From Lachnospiraceae bacterium (GTDB taxonomy: Bacteria; Bacillota; Clostridia; Lachnospirales; Lachnospiraceae), in assembly GCA_009774245.1 (NCBI GenBank), contig VSNM01000005.1, positions 50,119 to 114,118 of the forward strand: a stretch of DNA of 64,000 bases, read 5' to 3'. Shown here in pieces: positions 1-8,757 of this stretch. Under the pieces are notes generated by a model. It saw nothing but the letters and a program-made list of their open reading frames with translations, did no database searches and was not told where the DNA came from. Position numbers and translations under genes: made by a program. Within the stretch, counting starts at the first letter, position 1; each line of letters begins with the position of its first letter.

Positions 1-1
1 T

Positions 2-265
2 GACATCTCGATCGTGATTGGCGGCAGCCAGGCAGCACAGCCTGGCGATGGACAGACAGAAGAAAGAGAGCCGGATGAGGGCCGGACAGGGAGAGAAGAA
101 AGAGAGCCGGATGAGAGCCGGCACGGAGCCGGAGATGTCAGCGGCAGTCCGGGCATAAGTACAGAGGAGACAGGGAAAAAGGGCAGTATGGCAGTGGTCC
201 TGGCAGCTGCGGCCGCAGTCGTCTGCGCGGCGGCAGGGATTGTAGTGTGGAGAAAAAGAAAATAA
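2..265 (+). CDS. C-terminal end of a surface protein with TM anchor (partial)
   Basis: The open frame enters from the left edge and ends at the stop at 263-265. About 87 residues are visible. The first part is very hydrophilic (Glu, Arg, Gly, Pro) and contains an imperfect tandem repeat around the words EEREPDEGR and EEREPDESR, which looks like a flexible cell-wall spacer. The last 25 residues are a single hydrophobic helix (MAVVLAAAAAVV...) closed by RKRK, a typical stop-transfer membrane anchor with a cytoplasmic positive tail; there is no LPXTG box. It lies 39 bp ahead of a GH43 gene on the same strand, so it is plausibly the end of an extracellular glycan-degrading or binding protein of the same operon. 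Its catalytic domain, if any, is outside the window, so no function is assigned. Confidence 0.75.
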   Translation, partial: DISIVIGGSQAAQPGDGQTEEREPDEGRTGREEREPDESRHGAGDVSGSPGISTEETGKKGSMAVVLAAAAAVVCAAAGIVVWRKRK

Positions 266-304
266 GATATCAAGTATCAAATAAGTATGGGAGGAAATAC
301 AAGT

Positions 305-2119
305 ATGAGAATATTATGTTACACGAGACAGCCCGAGGAGGACATCCTTTATGCGAACCGCCTGGCGTACAGCATGCATCTGGCGTGGGAGTCAGGGACA
401 GGCGCGTATATACCGTTTCATCACAATGAGGGGATCCTGTACGCAAAGGCGACACAGGATATGCAGACCGGTGTACTGTGTGCCAAGAGCCTGAAAAATC
501 CGTGGATCTTTCAGACGGAGGACGGTTCGTATGGCATCGCAGCCGTGCGGACGGACGCAGAGGGGGAGCGGGATGCGGAGAGCGAGGGCTGCATCCTGGT
601 TTTCCGGAGTGAGGATCTGGTGCATTATGAGGAAGCCGGACTCTGGCGTGTCCAGCAGAATGGCTATGTCAGCGAGATCCGGTGTGCCTGCGGTGCAGGG
701 GGCAGGACATACCTGATCTGCTGGCGTGGGGAGGATGGCATCTGGCGGGAAGGACAGGGCAGTCTCTTTGGCGCGGACGGGATTGACCCGGAGACAGTGA
801 AGGTGACAGAAAAGCCGGCCATCAGCGAATGCCGGTTTGGAGGGACGGCGTCCGCGAAGATGGAGCATTGGTCGGCAATAGAAGGAATCTGCCCGGGAAA
901 TGTGATTGAAATACCGGATGAGAAAGGGGCGTATCTGGTCAGGAAGCTCATGACGCCTGTCTGTGAGCAGGTAACACTGTCCAGCGAGGAAGATCCGCTC
1001 CATGCAGAGGCCGTCGCGGCCTACAGTGACGGTACGGTGGTGCGCCGGGGGATCGACTGGGACATGGACACACCAGAGAAGTCCGGGGACGGCAGATACA
1101 TGCTGTATCACGGGCAGGTGCATCAGGAGCATTTCGACGCGCCCTTTGCAGTGAACCGCGCGGACCCGTGCTGTATGTACTGGCATGGAAAATACTACTA
1201 TATCGCCACAAACGATGCAGATGACAATAAGACCTTATATATCCGCTGTGCGGACACCCTTGAGAGAATCATGGAGGCCGAGGAAGTGCTGATACTGGAC
1301 ACGGTCACGTATCCGGGGATTGGCGGGCTGCTGTGGGCGCCGGAATTTCACGAGATCGGCGGGAGGCTCTACCTGTTCCATGCAGCTACCCAGGGTGAGT
1401 TTTTCTGTGAGGAGTCCCGCGTGATGAAACTGCGCGACGGGGGAGACCCGATGTGCAGGGCAGACTGGTCAGAGCCGCAGCTGGTGGTCAGAAAGGACGG
1501 GACACCGCTGTGCGAGGCAGGGAAGGTCATTTCGCTGGATATGACAACGTTTGCATATCAGGGTGACATCTATGCCATGTGGTCACAGCGCCGGTTCCTG
1601 CCAGTTGACCAGGGCGCGTGGCTGTATCTGGCGCGGATCGACGCGCGCGAGCCGTGGAAGCTTGTCAGCGATCCGGTATGCATCGCAAAGCCGGAATACG
1701 GCTGGGAAAACAATCACACGTTCGTGGTCGAGGGGCCGTATGCATTGGAGCGCGGCGGGCAGCTGATGGTGACATACTCGGGTGCGGCCGTTGACGCCAC
1801 ATACACTGTCGGTATGCTGAAGCCCAGGATGGGGAGTGATATCCTGAATCCCGAAAATTGGAAAAAGAGCAATTATCCGCTGCTGTCTTCCCGGAGTGCG
1901 GAGGGAGAGTACGGGACAGGACACAACGCCTATCTGACGGACGAGCACGGAGTGGTATGGAATTTTTACCACGCAAGACCTGGTGTGGAGGCACCGCGTT
2001 CCTCCTTTGCGCGGCGGGTGCATTTTGATGTGGACAATGAGCCGATGCTTGACGTGCACGAGGCGCTGGATCTGCCGGAACAGCTGCGGCATGTGGCGGG
2101 ACGCGTACAATGCCGTTAG
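305..2119 (+). CDS. Glycoside hydrolase family 43-type arabinosidase/xylosidase
   Basis: Predicted 604-residue five-bladed beta-propeller glycosidase that would release arabinosyl or xylosyl residues from hemicellulose oligosaccharides. The ATG at 305 is chosen over one at 287 because GGGAGG (289-294) sits 10 bp before it. The GH43 core is in the C-terminal half: NRADP with the probable catalytic base Asp287, WAPEFHEI in the next blade, FVVEGPY with the probable general acid Glu476, and GHNAYL near the end. The first ~270 residues are less conserved and may be an accessory beta domain. No signal peptide is seen, so it should act in the cytoplasm on imported oligosaccharides. It is followed after 60 bp by a GH115 gene. 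The exact subfamily and substrate cannot be told from sequence alone. Confidence 0.87.
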   Translation: MRILCYTRQPEEDILYANRLAYSMHLAWESGTGAYIPFHHNEGILYAKATQDMQTGVLCAKSLKNPWIFQTEDGSYGIAAVRTDAEGERDAESEGCILVFRSEDLVHYEEAGLWRVQQNGYVSEIRCACGAGGRTYLICWRGEDGIWREGQGSLFGADGIDPETVKVTEKPAISECRFGGTASAKMEHWSAIEGICPGNVIEIPDEKGAYLVRKLMTPVCEQVTLSSEEDPLHAEAVAAYSDGTVVRRGIDWDMDTPEKSGDGRYMLYHGQVHQEHFDAPFAVNRADPCCMYWHGKYYYIATNDADDNKTLYIRCADTLERIMEAEEVLILDTVTYPGIGGLLWAPEFHEIGGRLYLFHAATQGEFFCEESRVMKLRDGGDPMCRADWSEPQLVVRKDGTPLCEAGKVISLDMTTFAYQGDIYAMWSQRRFLPVDQGAWLYLARIDAREPWKLVSDPVCIAKPEYGWENNHTFVVEGPYALERGGQLMVTYSGAAVDATYTVGMLKPRMGSDILNPENWKKSNYPLLSSRSAEGEYGTGHNAYLTDEHGVVWNFYHARPGVEAPRSSFARRVHFDVDNEPMLDVHEALDLPEQLRHVAGRVQCR

Positions 2120-2179
2120 GAGACAGTTTTTGATTTTGGCATGTATAGGTATGGAGAACAGAAAGTGAGATGGTATCCT

Positions 2180-5116
2180 ATGAACACGTTTACGATATTT
2201 GATAACAACAGTTTGACACAGCTCTATGTTGAGGAGGAGGCATATGAGGGCGTAAAGCGGATCGGTGCGCGTGTGGCGTGCGACCTCGGTCTGGTGACAG
2301 GCACCGAGCCTGGGACCGTATCGGCGCCGTGTCAGTGCAGAAGTTACAGGGTTGTCATATTTGCGACGCTCGGAAGGAGCCCGTTTCTGGATGCGCTCGA
2401 GGCATCCGGCAGATGGAGCAGCGCACAGATCCGGGGAAAAAGGGAGGTCTACCAGATGCAGGTGGTGCGTGAGCCCTTTTCAGCGCTGCCTTCTGGTAAG
2501 GCGGTAGCGGAAAGCGGCATGACAGCCGTGAAGGAGGCGCTGGTGATCGCGGGGAGCGACAAGCGGGGCACGATCTATGGCATGTTCCGCCTGTCGGAGC
2601 TGTGCGGTGTGTCGCCGCTCATCTACTGGGGGGACGTCGTCCCGCAGAAGAAAGACACGGTGATCCTGCCGATCGGGGACGGGATTGTCTCAAAGGAGCC
2701 GTCCGTGAGATACCGTGGGTTTTTCATCAACGATGAGTGGCCTGCCTTCGGGAACTGGTGTATGGAGACTTTTGGTGGTGTCAATGCCAGAGCGTATGAG
2801 GAGGTATTCATCCTGTTGCTGCGTCTCAAGGGCAACTATCTCTGGCCTGCCATGTGGGATTCCGTCTTTTCGGAGGAGGGGCCTGGGCTTGCAAGCGCGG
2901 AGCTTGCGGACATCTACGGTGTCGTCATGGGAACGTCGCATCATGAGCCGCTGTGCCGCGCCGGCGCGGAGTGGCAGCGGGTCTATCAGCAGTACGGCAC
3001 GGACAACACATGGAGCTTTGTGACAAACAGGAGGGCCATCACAGAATTTTGGAAGGACGGCATTCTGCGCAACAAACCGTTTGAGAACGTGATCACGATC
3101 GGGATGCGCGGCGAGAATGATTCCATGCTGCTGCCTGAGGACGCGGGGCTTGCGGACAATGTGCAGGTCATCAAGGATGCCATCATGACACAGCATGCGC
3201 TTCTGCGGGAATATATGGACAGGGATTTGAAGGACATTCCGCGCATGCTCGCTGTCTACAAGGAAGTGGAGGACTATTATTACGGGGATGAAACGTGTGA
3301 GGGACTAAGGGGCTGGGAGGAACTTGACGATGTGATCCTGCTGCTGTGCGAGGACAATTTCGGCAACACCAGGGGACTGCCCAATGAGACAGATCGAAAG
3401 CACCCCGGCGGATACGGCATGTACTATCACTTTGATTACCACGGCGCGCCGGTCAGTTATGAGTGGCAGAACACGGCGCGGCTGACCAGGACATGGGAGC
3501 AGATGACACAGGCGTACGAGTACGGCGTGCGTGAGCTCTGGATTGTCAATGTGGGTGACCTGAAGGGCGCAGAGTACCCACTGTGTTATTTTATGGATCT
3601 GGCATATGATTATGAGACGTACAGTCAGAAAAATAGAACCGAGGAGTATGTAAAGACATGGATTGAACAACAGTTTGGAGACCGCCTTGGCAGGGAGGAC
3701 AAAAAAGATCTGCTGGCGCTGTTGGACGGTTATACCAAGTGGAATGCGGCAAGGCGCCCCGAGGCGATGGCGCCGGATATTTACCATCCCAGTCATTTCC
3801 GGGAGGGGGAGCGCGTCTGGAATGAAGTGCACGGCTTGATGGAGACTGCAGAACGGCTGAAGGAGCATATGCCAAAGGAGTGTATGGATGCGTATGGCAG
3901 TATGATCTATTACCCGGCGATGGCATCTCTCAATCTGATCCTGATGCACATAGAGGCGGGCTGCAATGCATTTTATGCCGGACAGGGCAGCATGGCGGCG
4001 AACGCTTATATCGCGAGCGTAAAATGGCGCGTGTCGAAGGATCGGCAGTATGTGCAGGAATATCATGCGCTGGCGGGCGGCAAGTGGAATCATATGATGG
4101 ATTCTGCGCATACAGGATTCCGCAGCTGGGATGCCCACAACTGGACGTATCCGACGGTGCAGGAGGTGATACCGCTTCCGATGGCGAAGATTATTGTCGG
4201 ATTCCGCGGCGGGGAGTCGTATCATCTGGGCGAGCACTGGCAGGACAGCAGTTATCCGCGCAATGACGATTTCACCAGGCCGGACACAAAGGACGTGGTG
4301 ATCGAACTCGCAAGCCGCGGAGATGTGGACTTTTCCTATCGCGTGCAGTGCGAAAAGCCATGGGTATGCTTTGGCAGGACCGAGGGAACGGTCGATGTCC
4401 TGGCAAAGGGAAAGGACAGCATTGTAGTCACCTGCGACAGGGCGAAGCTAAAGGGCAGGGAGTACGCGCTGGTCGAGATCTTTGTCACTTTTGCCAACGG
4501 GGAAAAGACGGTGGGCAGACTGGAGCTCCTGGCGGAGGCAGCAGATGTGCAGGGCGCTTACGCCGCGGGAACTTATATCGAAAAGCAGGGATATATCGCC
4601 ATGAACGCGGACGGCTTCACAGAGAAGAAAGACGTGGGGGATGAGGGCTTTGCGGTGATTGCACACCTTGGCAGGATGGGATCTGCGGTCAAGGCCTTTC
4701 CTGTCACAAAGTCGTGGATCGGCGTGGAGGACGCGCCTTATCTGCGGTACACGTTTGCGGCGGAAAACGCGGCGGACTACATCGTGCGGTTTTACCTGCT
4801 GCCCAGGAATCCGGTTGAAAAAGGAAGGCACATGTGCCTTGACTTCTCGGTGAACGGGGAGTGCAGGAAGATACTGGACACAGTGCCGGCGTCTTTCCGC
4901 GCGGACTGGACGTGCGGGGAGTGGAGCCGCGGCGTGCTCGACAATATCCGCGTCACAGAGTCCGTCGTGTCGGTGAAAAAGGGCGAGAACCATCTGTACG
5001 TCTATGCGGCAGACCCGGGAATCGTTCTGGAGCGCATCGTATTGTATCCTGACAACACCAGGCTCCCGGAGTCCTATCTGGGACCTGCCGAGAGCTGGCG
5101 GATTGCAGGGTACTAA
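2180..5116 (+). CDS. GH115-type xylan alpha-1,2-glucuronidase
   Basis: 978-residue protein matching the GH115 family, which removes (4-O-methyl)glucuronic acid from xylan and its oligosaccharides. Family-like stretches include KRGTIYGMF...LCGVSPLIYWGD (residues ~125-150), VRYRGFFINDEWP (~175-188), a block around LKGNYLWPAMWD (~210-230), GVVMGTSHHEP (~245-256) and ENDSMLLPEDAG. The C-terminal ~200 residues look like the beta-sandwich domain normally found in GH115. Length agrees with the family. An in-frame ATG at 2141 has no ribosome site; ATG 2180 is preferred although its own site is weak. No signal peptide, so cytoplasmic action on imported aldouronic oligosaccharides is likely. This gene is the best single clue that the locus targets glucuronoxylan. 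Confidence 0.9.
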   Translation: MNTFTIFDNNSLTQLYVEEEAYEGVKRIGARVACDLGLVTGTEPGTVSAPCQCRSYRVVIFATLGRSPFLDALEASGRWSSAQIRGKREVYQMQVVREPFSALPSGKAVAESGMTAVKEALVIAGSDKRGTIYGMFRLSELCGVSPLIYWGDVVPQKKDTVILPIGDGIVSKEPSVRYRGFFINDEWPAFGNWCMETFGGVNARAYEEVFILLLRLKGNYLWPAMWDSVFSEEGPGLASAELADIYGVVMGTSHHEPLCRAGAEWQRVYQQYGTDNTWSFVTNRRAITEFWKDGILRNKPFENVITIGMRGENDSMLLPEDAGLADNVQVIKDAIMTQHALLREYMDRDLKDIPRMLAVYKEVEDYYYGDETCEGLRGWEELDDVILLLCEDNFGNTRGLPNETDRKHPGGYGMYYHFDYHGAPVSYEWQNTARLTRTWEQMTQAYEYGVRELWIVNVGDLKGAEYPLCYFMDLAYDYETYSQKNRTEEYVKTWIEQQFGDRLGREDKKDLLALLDGYTKWNAARRPEAMAPDIYHPSHFREGERVWNEVHGLMETAERLKEHMPKECMDAYGSMIYYPAMASLNLILMHIEAGCNAFYAGQGSMAANAYIASVKWRVSKDRQYVQEYHALAGGKWNHMMDSAHTGFRSWDAHNWTYPTVQEVIPLPMAKIIVGFRGGESYHLGEHWQDSSYPRNDDFTRPDTKDVVIELASRGDVDFSYRVQCEKPWVCFGRTEGTVDVLAKGKDSIVVTCDRAKLKGREYALVEIFVTFANGEKTVGRLELLAEAADVQGAYAAGTYIEKQGYIAMNADGFTEKKDVGDEGFAVIAHLGRMGSAVKAFPVTKSWIGVEDAPYLRYTFAAENAADYIVRFYLLPRNPVEKGRHMCLDFSVNGECRKILDTVPASFRADWTCGEWSRGVLDNIRVTESVVSVKKGENHLYVYAADPGIVLERIVLYPDNTRLPESYLGPAESWRIAGY

Positions 5117-5159
5117 GGAATATTTGCATAAAAGATTATATAAAAAGGAGATATAAAAA

Positions 5160-6878
5160 ATGGCAGGACCAAAGGCACCGAAGGATCCCGCGAAAAAGCG
5201 GCAGGGATTTTACATTATGAGAAACAAGCAGGTTTCCGGCTCGGCGCAGCCGGACGGAACCGGGGTGCAGTTCATATATCTGAGTGACGGGCGTATGATC
5301 TCGAGCGCAAAGATCGTGGGAAACATCACGGACAGCGGGATGCTCGAGCTGCTCTCGACGGCGGAGGGCTTCCGCCGGCTGGTGCACAGCATCGGCGTCA
5401 GCGTGGAGATGGACAGCGCGGACAGGAAGGCGGAATTCGTGTTCCAGATGTACGGGAAATCCGATCTGTACGGATCGGGCACAACGCTGCGCATGGAGGT
5501 AGCGGCAGACGGCATGGAGTACATACTGGATCTGTCAGACTGCGACTGGTCGGACGACGATGACATTCCGGGGCAGATTCGGTTCGTGTTTGATGAACCG
5601 CAGCGGGACGGCGCGGACGCACAGGCGCTGGCAACGGTGAAGCTTTATCTGAACGACGGTTTTTCGGCACCGGAGCCCGAGGAGGAGGAAAGTGTTGATC
5701 TTGCGTGCGGCGACTATCAGGAAATGCTGCGAAAATCCGTGGTACAGACCGGAAATAACGCGCGTTTAAAGGCTGCGATCGAGCGCGCCAGGCGGGGGGA
5801 GGAGGTCACGGTCGCGTTTATCGGCGGTTCGATCACGCAGGGCGCGGGCGCGGTGCCCATCAATACAAAATGTTATGCATGGAAGACCTTTGAGGGGCTC
5901 TGCCGCCTTGCGGGAAAGGGTGTGGACGAGAATATTCACTACGTCAAGGCCGGCGTGGGCGGAACGCCTTCAGAGCTCGGCATGATCCGTTATGGGCGCG
6001 ATGTGTGCAGGGACGGCGCGGTGACCCCGGACATCGTGGTCGTGGAGTTCGCGGTGAACGACGAGGGGGACGAGACGAAGGGCGTCTGCTATGAATCGCT
6101 GGTCAGGAAGATTCTCGCCGCAGAGAACAAGCCTGCTGTCATACTGCTGTTTGCCGTGTTTGCCAACGACTGGAACCTGCAGGAGCGGCTTGGCGTCGTG
6201 GGGGAGCGGTATCATCTGCCGATGGTCAGCACGCGCGACTGCGTGGTGGAGCAGTTTTACAAAAAGGCGGGCGAGGGCAAAGTCGTGACAAAGAACCAGT
6301 TCTTTTACGACTGCTTCCACCCGACGAACATCGGGCACCAGATCATGGCGGACGGCCTGCTTGCGCTGATGCAGGAGGTGGACAAGAGCCCGATGGACGA
6401 GGATACACTGGATCTGCAGTCGGTTCCGGCGGTGATCGGCGACGCGTTTGAGCAGGTGTGGCTGTATGACAGAAACAGTGAGACGGACACGGTGAAGATT
6501 GTATCGACAGGTGATTTTACGGAGACAGACGAGGAGCTGCAGGGCGTGGAGATGGACAGGGATCTGACGCAGACCAGGGAGTTTCCTTATAACTGGAAGC
6601 ATGTAAAGGGTGCGCAGCCGTTTGTCATGGAAGTGTGCTGTACCGGCCTTGTGATGGTGAACAAAGATTCCGCCGCGCCGGACGCAGGCTGTGCGGAAGT
6701 GTTTGTGGACGGGGAGAGGGTGCTTTCTGCAGACCCGAAGGTCAACGGCTGGACGCACTGCAATCCGCTGATCTGCTTCCAGGGCAGGGAGCGCCGGACA
6801 TGGCGCGTCGAGGTCAGGATGCAGCCGGGCGATGAGGACAGGGAATTTACGATACTTGGCTTTGGCGTAGTGAGCTGA
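5160..6878 (+). CDS. SGNH/GDSL-type carbohydrate esterase
   Basis: 572-residue SGNH hydrolase. Block I is GGSITQG with nucleophile Ser224; block III contains the Asn of FAVNDEGDE; block V is DCFH with Asp384 and His387, so the full catalytic set is present. The N-terminal ~200 residues form a separate, probably beta-rich domain; the C-terminal ~150 residues are another beta domain. The start has an AAAAGGAGAT site 7-8 bp upstream. Lying between GH115 and GH43 genes, it is most simply an acetyl (or other acyl) esterase that deacetylates xylo-oligosaccharides. No export signal is visible, which fits cytoplasmic processing. The acyl group removed is inference. Confidence 0.82.
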   Translation: MAGPKAPKDPAKKRQGFYIMRNKQVSGSAQPDGTGVQFIYLSDGRMISSAKIVGNITDSGMLELLSTAEGFRRLVHSIGVSVEMDSADRKAEFVFQMYGKSDLYGSGTTLRMEVAADGMEYILDLSDCDWSDDDDIPGQIRFVFDEPQRDGADAQALATVKLYLNDGFSAPEPEEEESVDLACGDYQEMLRKSVVQTGNNARLKAAIERARRGEEVTVAFIGGSITQGAGAVPINTKCYAWKTFEGLCRLAGKGVDENIHYVKAGVGGTPSELGMIRYGRDVCRDGAVTPDIVVVEFAVNDEGDETKGVCYESLVRKILAAENKPAVILLFAVFANDWNLQERLGVVGERYHLPMVSTRDCVVEQFYKKAGEGKVVTKNQFFYDCFHPTNIGHQIMADGLLALMQEVDKSPMDEDTLDLQSVPAVIGDAFEQVWLYDRNSETDTVKIVSTGDFTETDEELQGVEMDRDLTQTREFPYNWKHVKGAQPFVMEVCCTGLVMVNKDSAAPDAGCAEVFVDGERVLSADPKVNGWTHCNPLICFQGRERRTWRVEVRMQPGDEDREFTILGFGVVS

Positions 6879-6921
6879 CCCGGGAGCCGCCAGGGCGTAT
6901 GTTATAGAGGGGACACAGAAG

Positions 6922-8757
6922 ATGGGAAAGGGAAAAAAGAAAGAGAAGGAAACGGACAAAAATCCGCTGCATGTAAACTATGGTCTGATCAGCAATGTCA
7001 GGTATATATTGAAAATTATGGTACGGACGGACAGGCATATCCTGCTGGTCATCGCTCTGGGGGTTGTCTGTATGCCGTTTACGCGGTACCTGTGGGGATT
7101 CCTGTCCAAGATCGTTGTTGACAGGATCACGGGAGAGGGCGCACGGGAGAGCCTTGCGGCTGTGATCGTTGTCTTCTGCGCGGTGCGGCTGGTGACGGCA
7201 TTGATGCAGACCTATTATGACAGCAGCTGGTGGCGGTATATTGATGTCAGAATGAAAATGACGCAGGAGAAGAACCTCAGGATCATGCGCATCGACTTTG
7301 AACATCTCGAGGACAGCGATGTGATGGACTGTTGCCAGAAAGCGGGGCAGGCAGTGTCAAACAACAATTCCGGCCCGGAGGGGATGATGCATGAGATTGC
7401 GAATCTCCTCTGCAATCTGAGCGTGGCGGTGGCGGGACTGTTTATCCTGGGCGTTGCCAATCCGCTGCTCATCACGCTTGCGGTGGATTTCTGGCTGTTC
7501 AACCGTATCGCAAAGGCGGATAAGGAGCAGGTGTGGGACGCGCTTTCCACATGGTGGCGCAAAAACCATTATATGGAGAACATCACGACGGATTTCGCGG
7601 CGGCAAAGGATATCCGCATATTTGGGCTGACAGGGTGGCTGATGCGGAAATATCGGGATCTGATGGCGGAACGTTTTGCAAAAGAGCAGATTCACCAGCG
7701 TCTCTGGCAGCGGCAGAAACTGATGACGTGCATCACCCAGGTTTTGAGCCAGGGCCTGATCTATGCATGGCTGATCTATGCCGTGGTGGCCGGCAGGATG
7801 ACGCTCGGCGGCTTCACCCTGTATATTTCCTCCTACAATACCTTTGCCGATGCGGTCTGGATGGTGATGCGCGGGATCGCGGAGCTGATTGCAAGGAGCA
7901 GGGAGGTGGACGATTTCCGCAGCTTCATGGACTTCGACGGAGGGGATGAGGACGAGGGCGGCATACCGGTTCCGGCGTCAGACGGCTATGAATTTACCTT
8001 CCGCGATGTGTCCTTTCGCTATCCCAAGGCAGAACAGTGTGCCCTGGAGCACCTGGACCTGACGCTGAGGGCGGGGGAGCGGCTTGCCGTGGTCGGGCTC
8101 AACGGCGCGGGAAAATCAACTTTTATCAAACTGCTGCTGCGTCTCTATGAGCCGACGGAGGGCGAGATATTGCTAAATGGCGTCAATGTGAAGGCGTACA
8201 ACAAGCACAGCTATTACAAGCTGTTTGCCCCGGCGTTCCAGGCAGTGGAGCTGTTTGCGCTTCCGCTGGCCGAGAATGTGTCCATGCAGCCGCCGGGGGA
8301 GACGGATTGTGCAAAGGCCGAGGCGCGGCTGCGGGACGCAGGGCTTTCGGAGAAGCTTGCAGAGCTGCCTGACGGTGTACACACACAGATGCTGAAGGTC
8401 ATCTACGACGATGGCGTTGACTTGTCAGGCGGCGAGCGGCAGAAGCTGGCGCTTGCCAGGGCGCTGTACAAGGATGCGCCGGTCGTGGTGCTCGACGAGC
8501 CGACGGCCGCGCTTGACGCGCTGGCCGAGAGCCGTCTGTACGAGGATTTTGATAAGCTGATCGGCGAAAAATCAGCGGTCTATATCAGCCACCGCCTGAG
8601 CTCGACGCGATTCTGTGACAGGGTGGCGATGTTTGTGGACGGGAAGCTTGCGGAGCTTGGGACACACGAGTCCCTGCTGGAGCAAAACGGGAAGTACGCG
8701 GAAATGTTTCATATTCAGGCGCAGTACTATTTGGAGGAGGTGCAGGGGAATGCGTGA
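6922..8757 (+). CDS. ABC exporter half-transporter, permease-ATPase (first of pair)
   Basis: 611-residue fusion of an N-terminal membrane domain (residues ~1-320, several hydrophobic segments) and a C-terminal ATPase. The ATPase has Walker A GLNGAGKST, a Q-loop at FAPAFQ, signature LSGGERQ, Walker B VVVLDEP with Glu, and an H-loop in YISHRL, so it should be catalytically complete. The lysine-rich first 15 residues are cytoplasmic. It overlaps the next gene by 8 bp, the usual arrangement for a heterodimeric exporter. Cargo is unknown; being inside a hemicellulose operon, export of a sugar-related compound or a peptide is possible, but nothing in the sequence decides this. Confidence 0.88.
   Translation: MGKGKKKEKETDKNPLHVNYGLISNVRYILKIMVRTDRHILLVIALGVVCMPFTRYLWGFLSKIVVDRITGEGARESLAAVIVVFCAVRLVTALMQTYYDSSWWRYIDVRMKMTQEKNLRIMRIDFEHLEDSDVMDCCQKAGQAVSNNNSGPEGMMHEIANLLCNLSVAVAGLFILGVANPLLITLAVDFWLFNRIAKADKEQVWDALSTWWRKNHYMENITTDFAAAKDIRIFGLTGWLMRKYRDLMAERFAKEQIHQRLWQRQKLMTCITQVLSQGLIYAWLIYAVVAGRMTLGGFTLYISSYNTFADAVWMVMRGIAELIARSREVDDFRSFMDFDGGDEDEGGIPVPASDGYEFTFRDVSFRYPKAEQCALEHLDLTLRAGERLAVVGLNGAGKSTFIKLLLRLYEPTEGEILLNGVNVKAYNKHSYYKLFAPAFQAVELFALPLAENVSMQPPGETDCAKAEARLRDAGLSEKLAELPDGVHTQMLKVIYDDGVDLSGGERQKLALARALYKDAPVVVLDEPTAALDALAESRLYEDFDKLIGEKSAVYISHRLSSTRFCDRVAMFVDGKLAELGTHESLLEQNGKYAEMFHIQAQYYLEEVQGNA

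Noticed and set aside
197..265. LPXTG-type sortase anchor
   Set aside because: The C-terminus has a TM helix and basic tail but no LPXTG-like motif in front.
8615..8749. Upstream extension of the second ABC exporter gene
   Set aside because: It overlaps conserved ATPase sequence of the first exporter gene; the ATG at 8750 has a good ribosome site.
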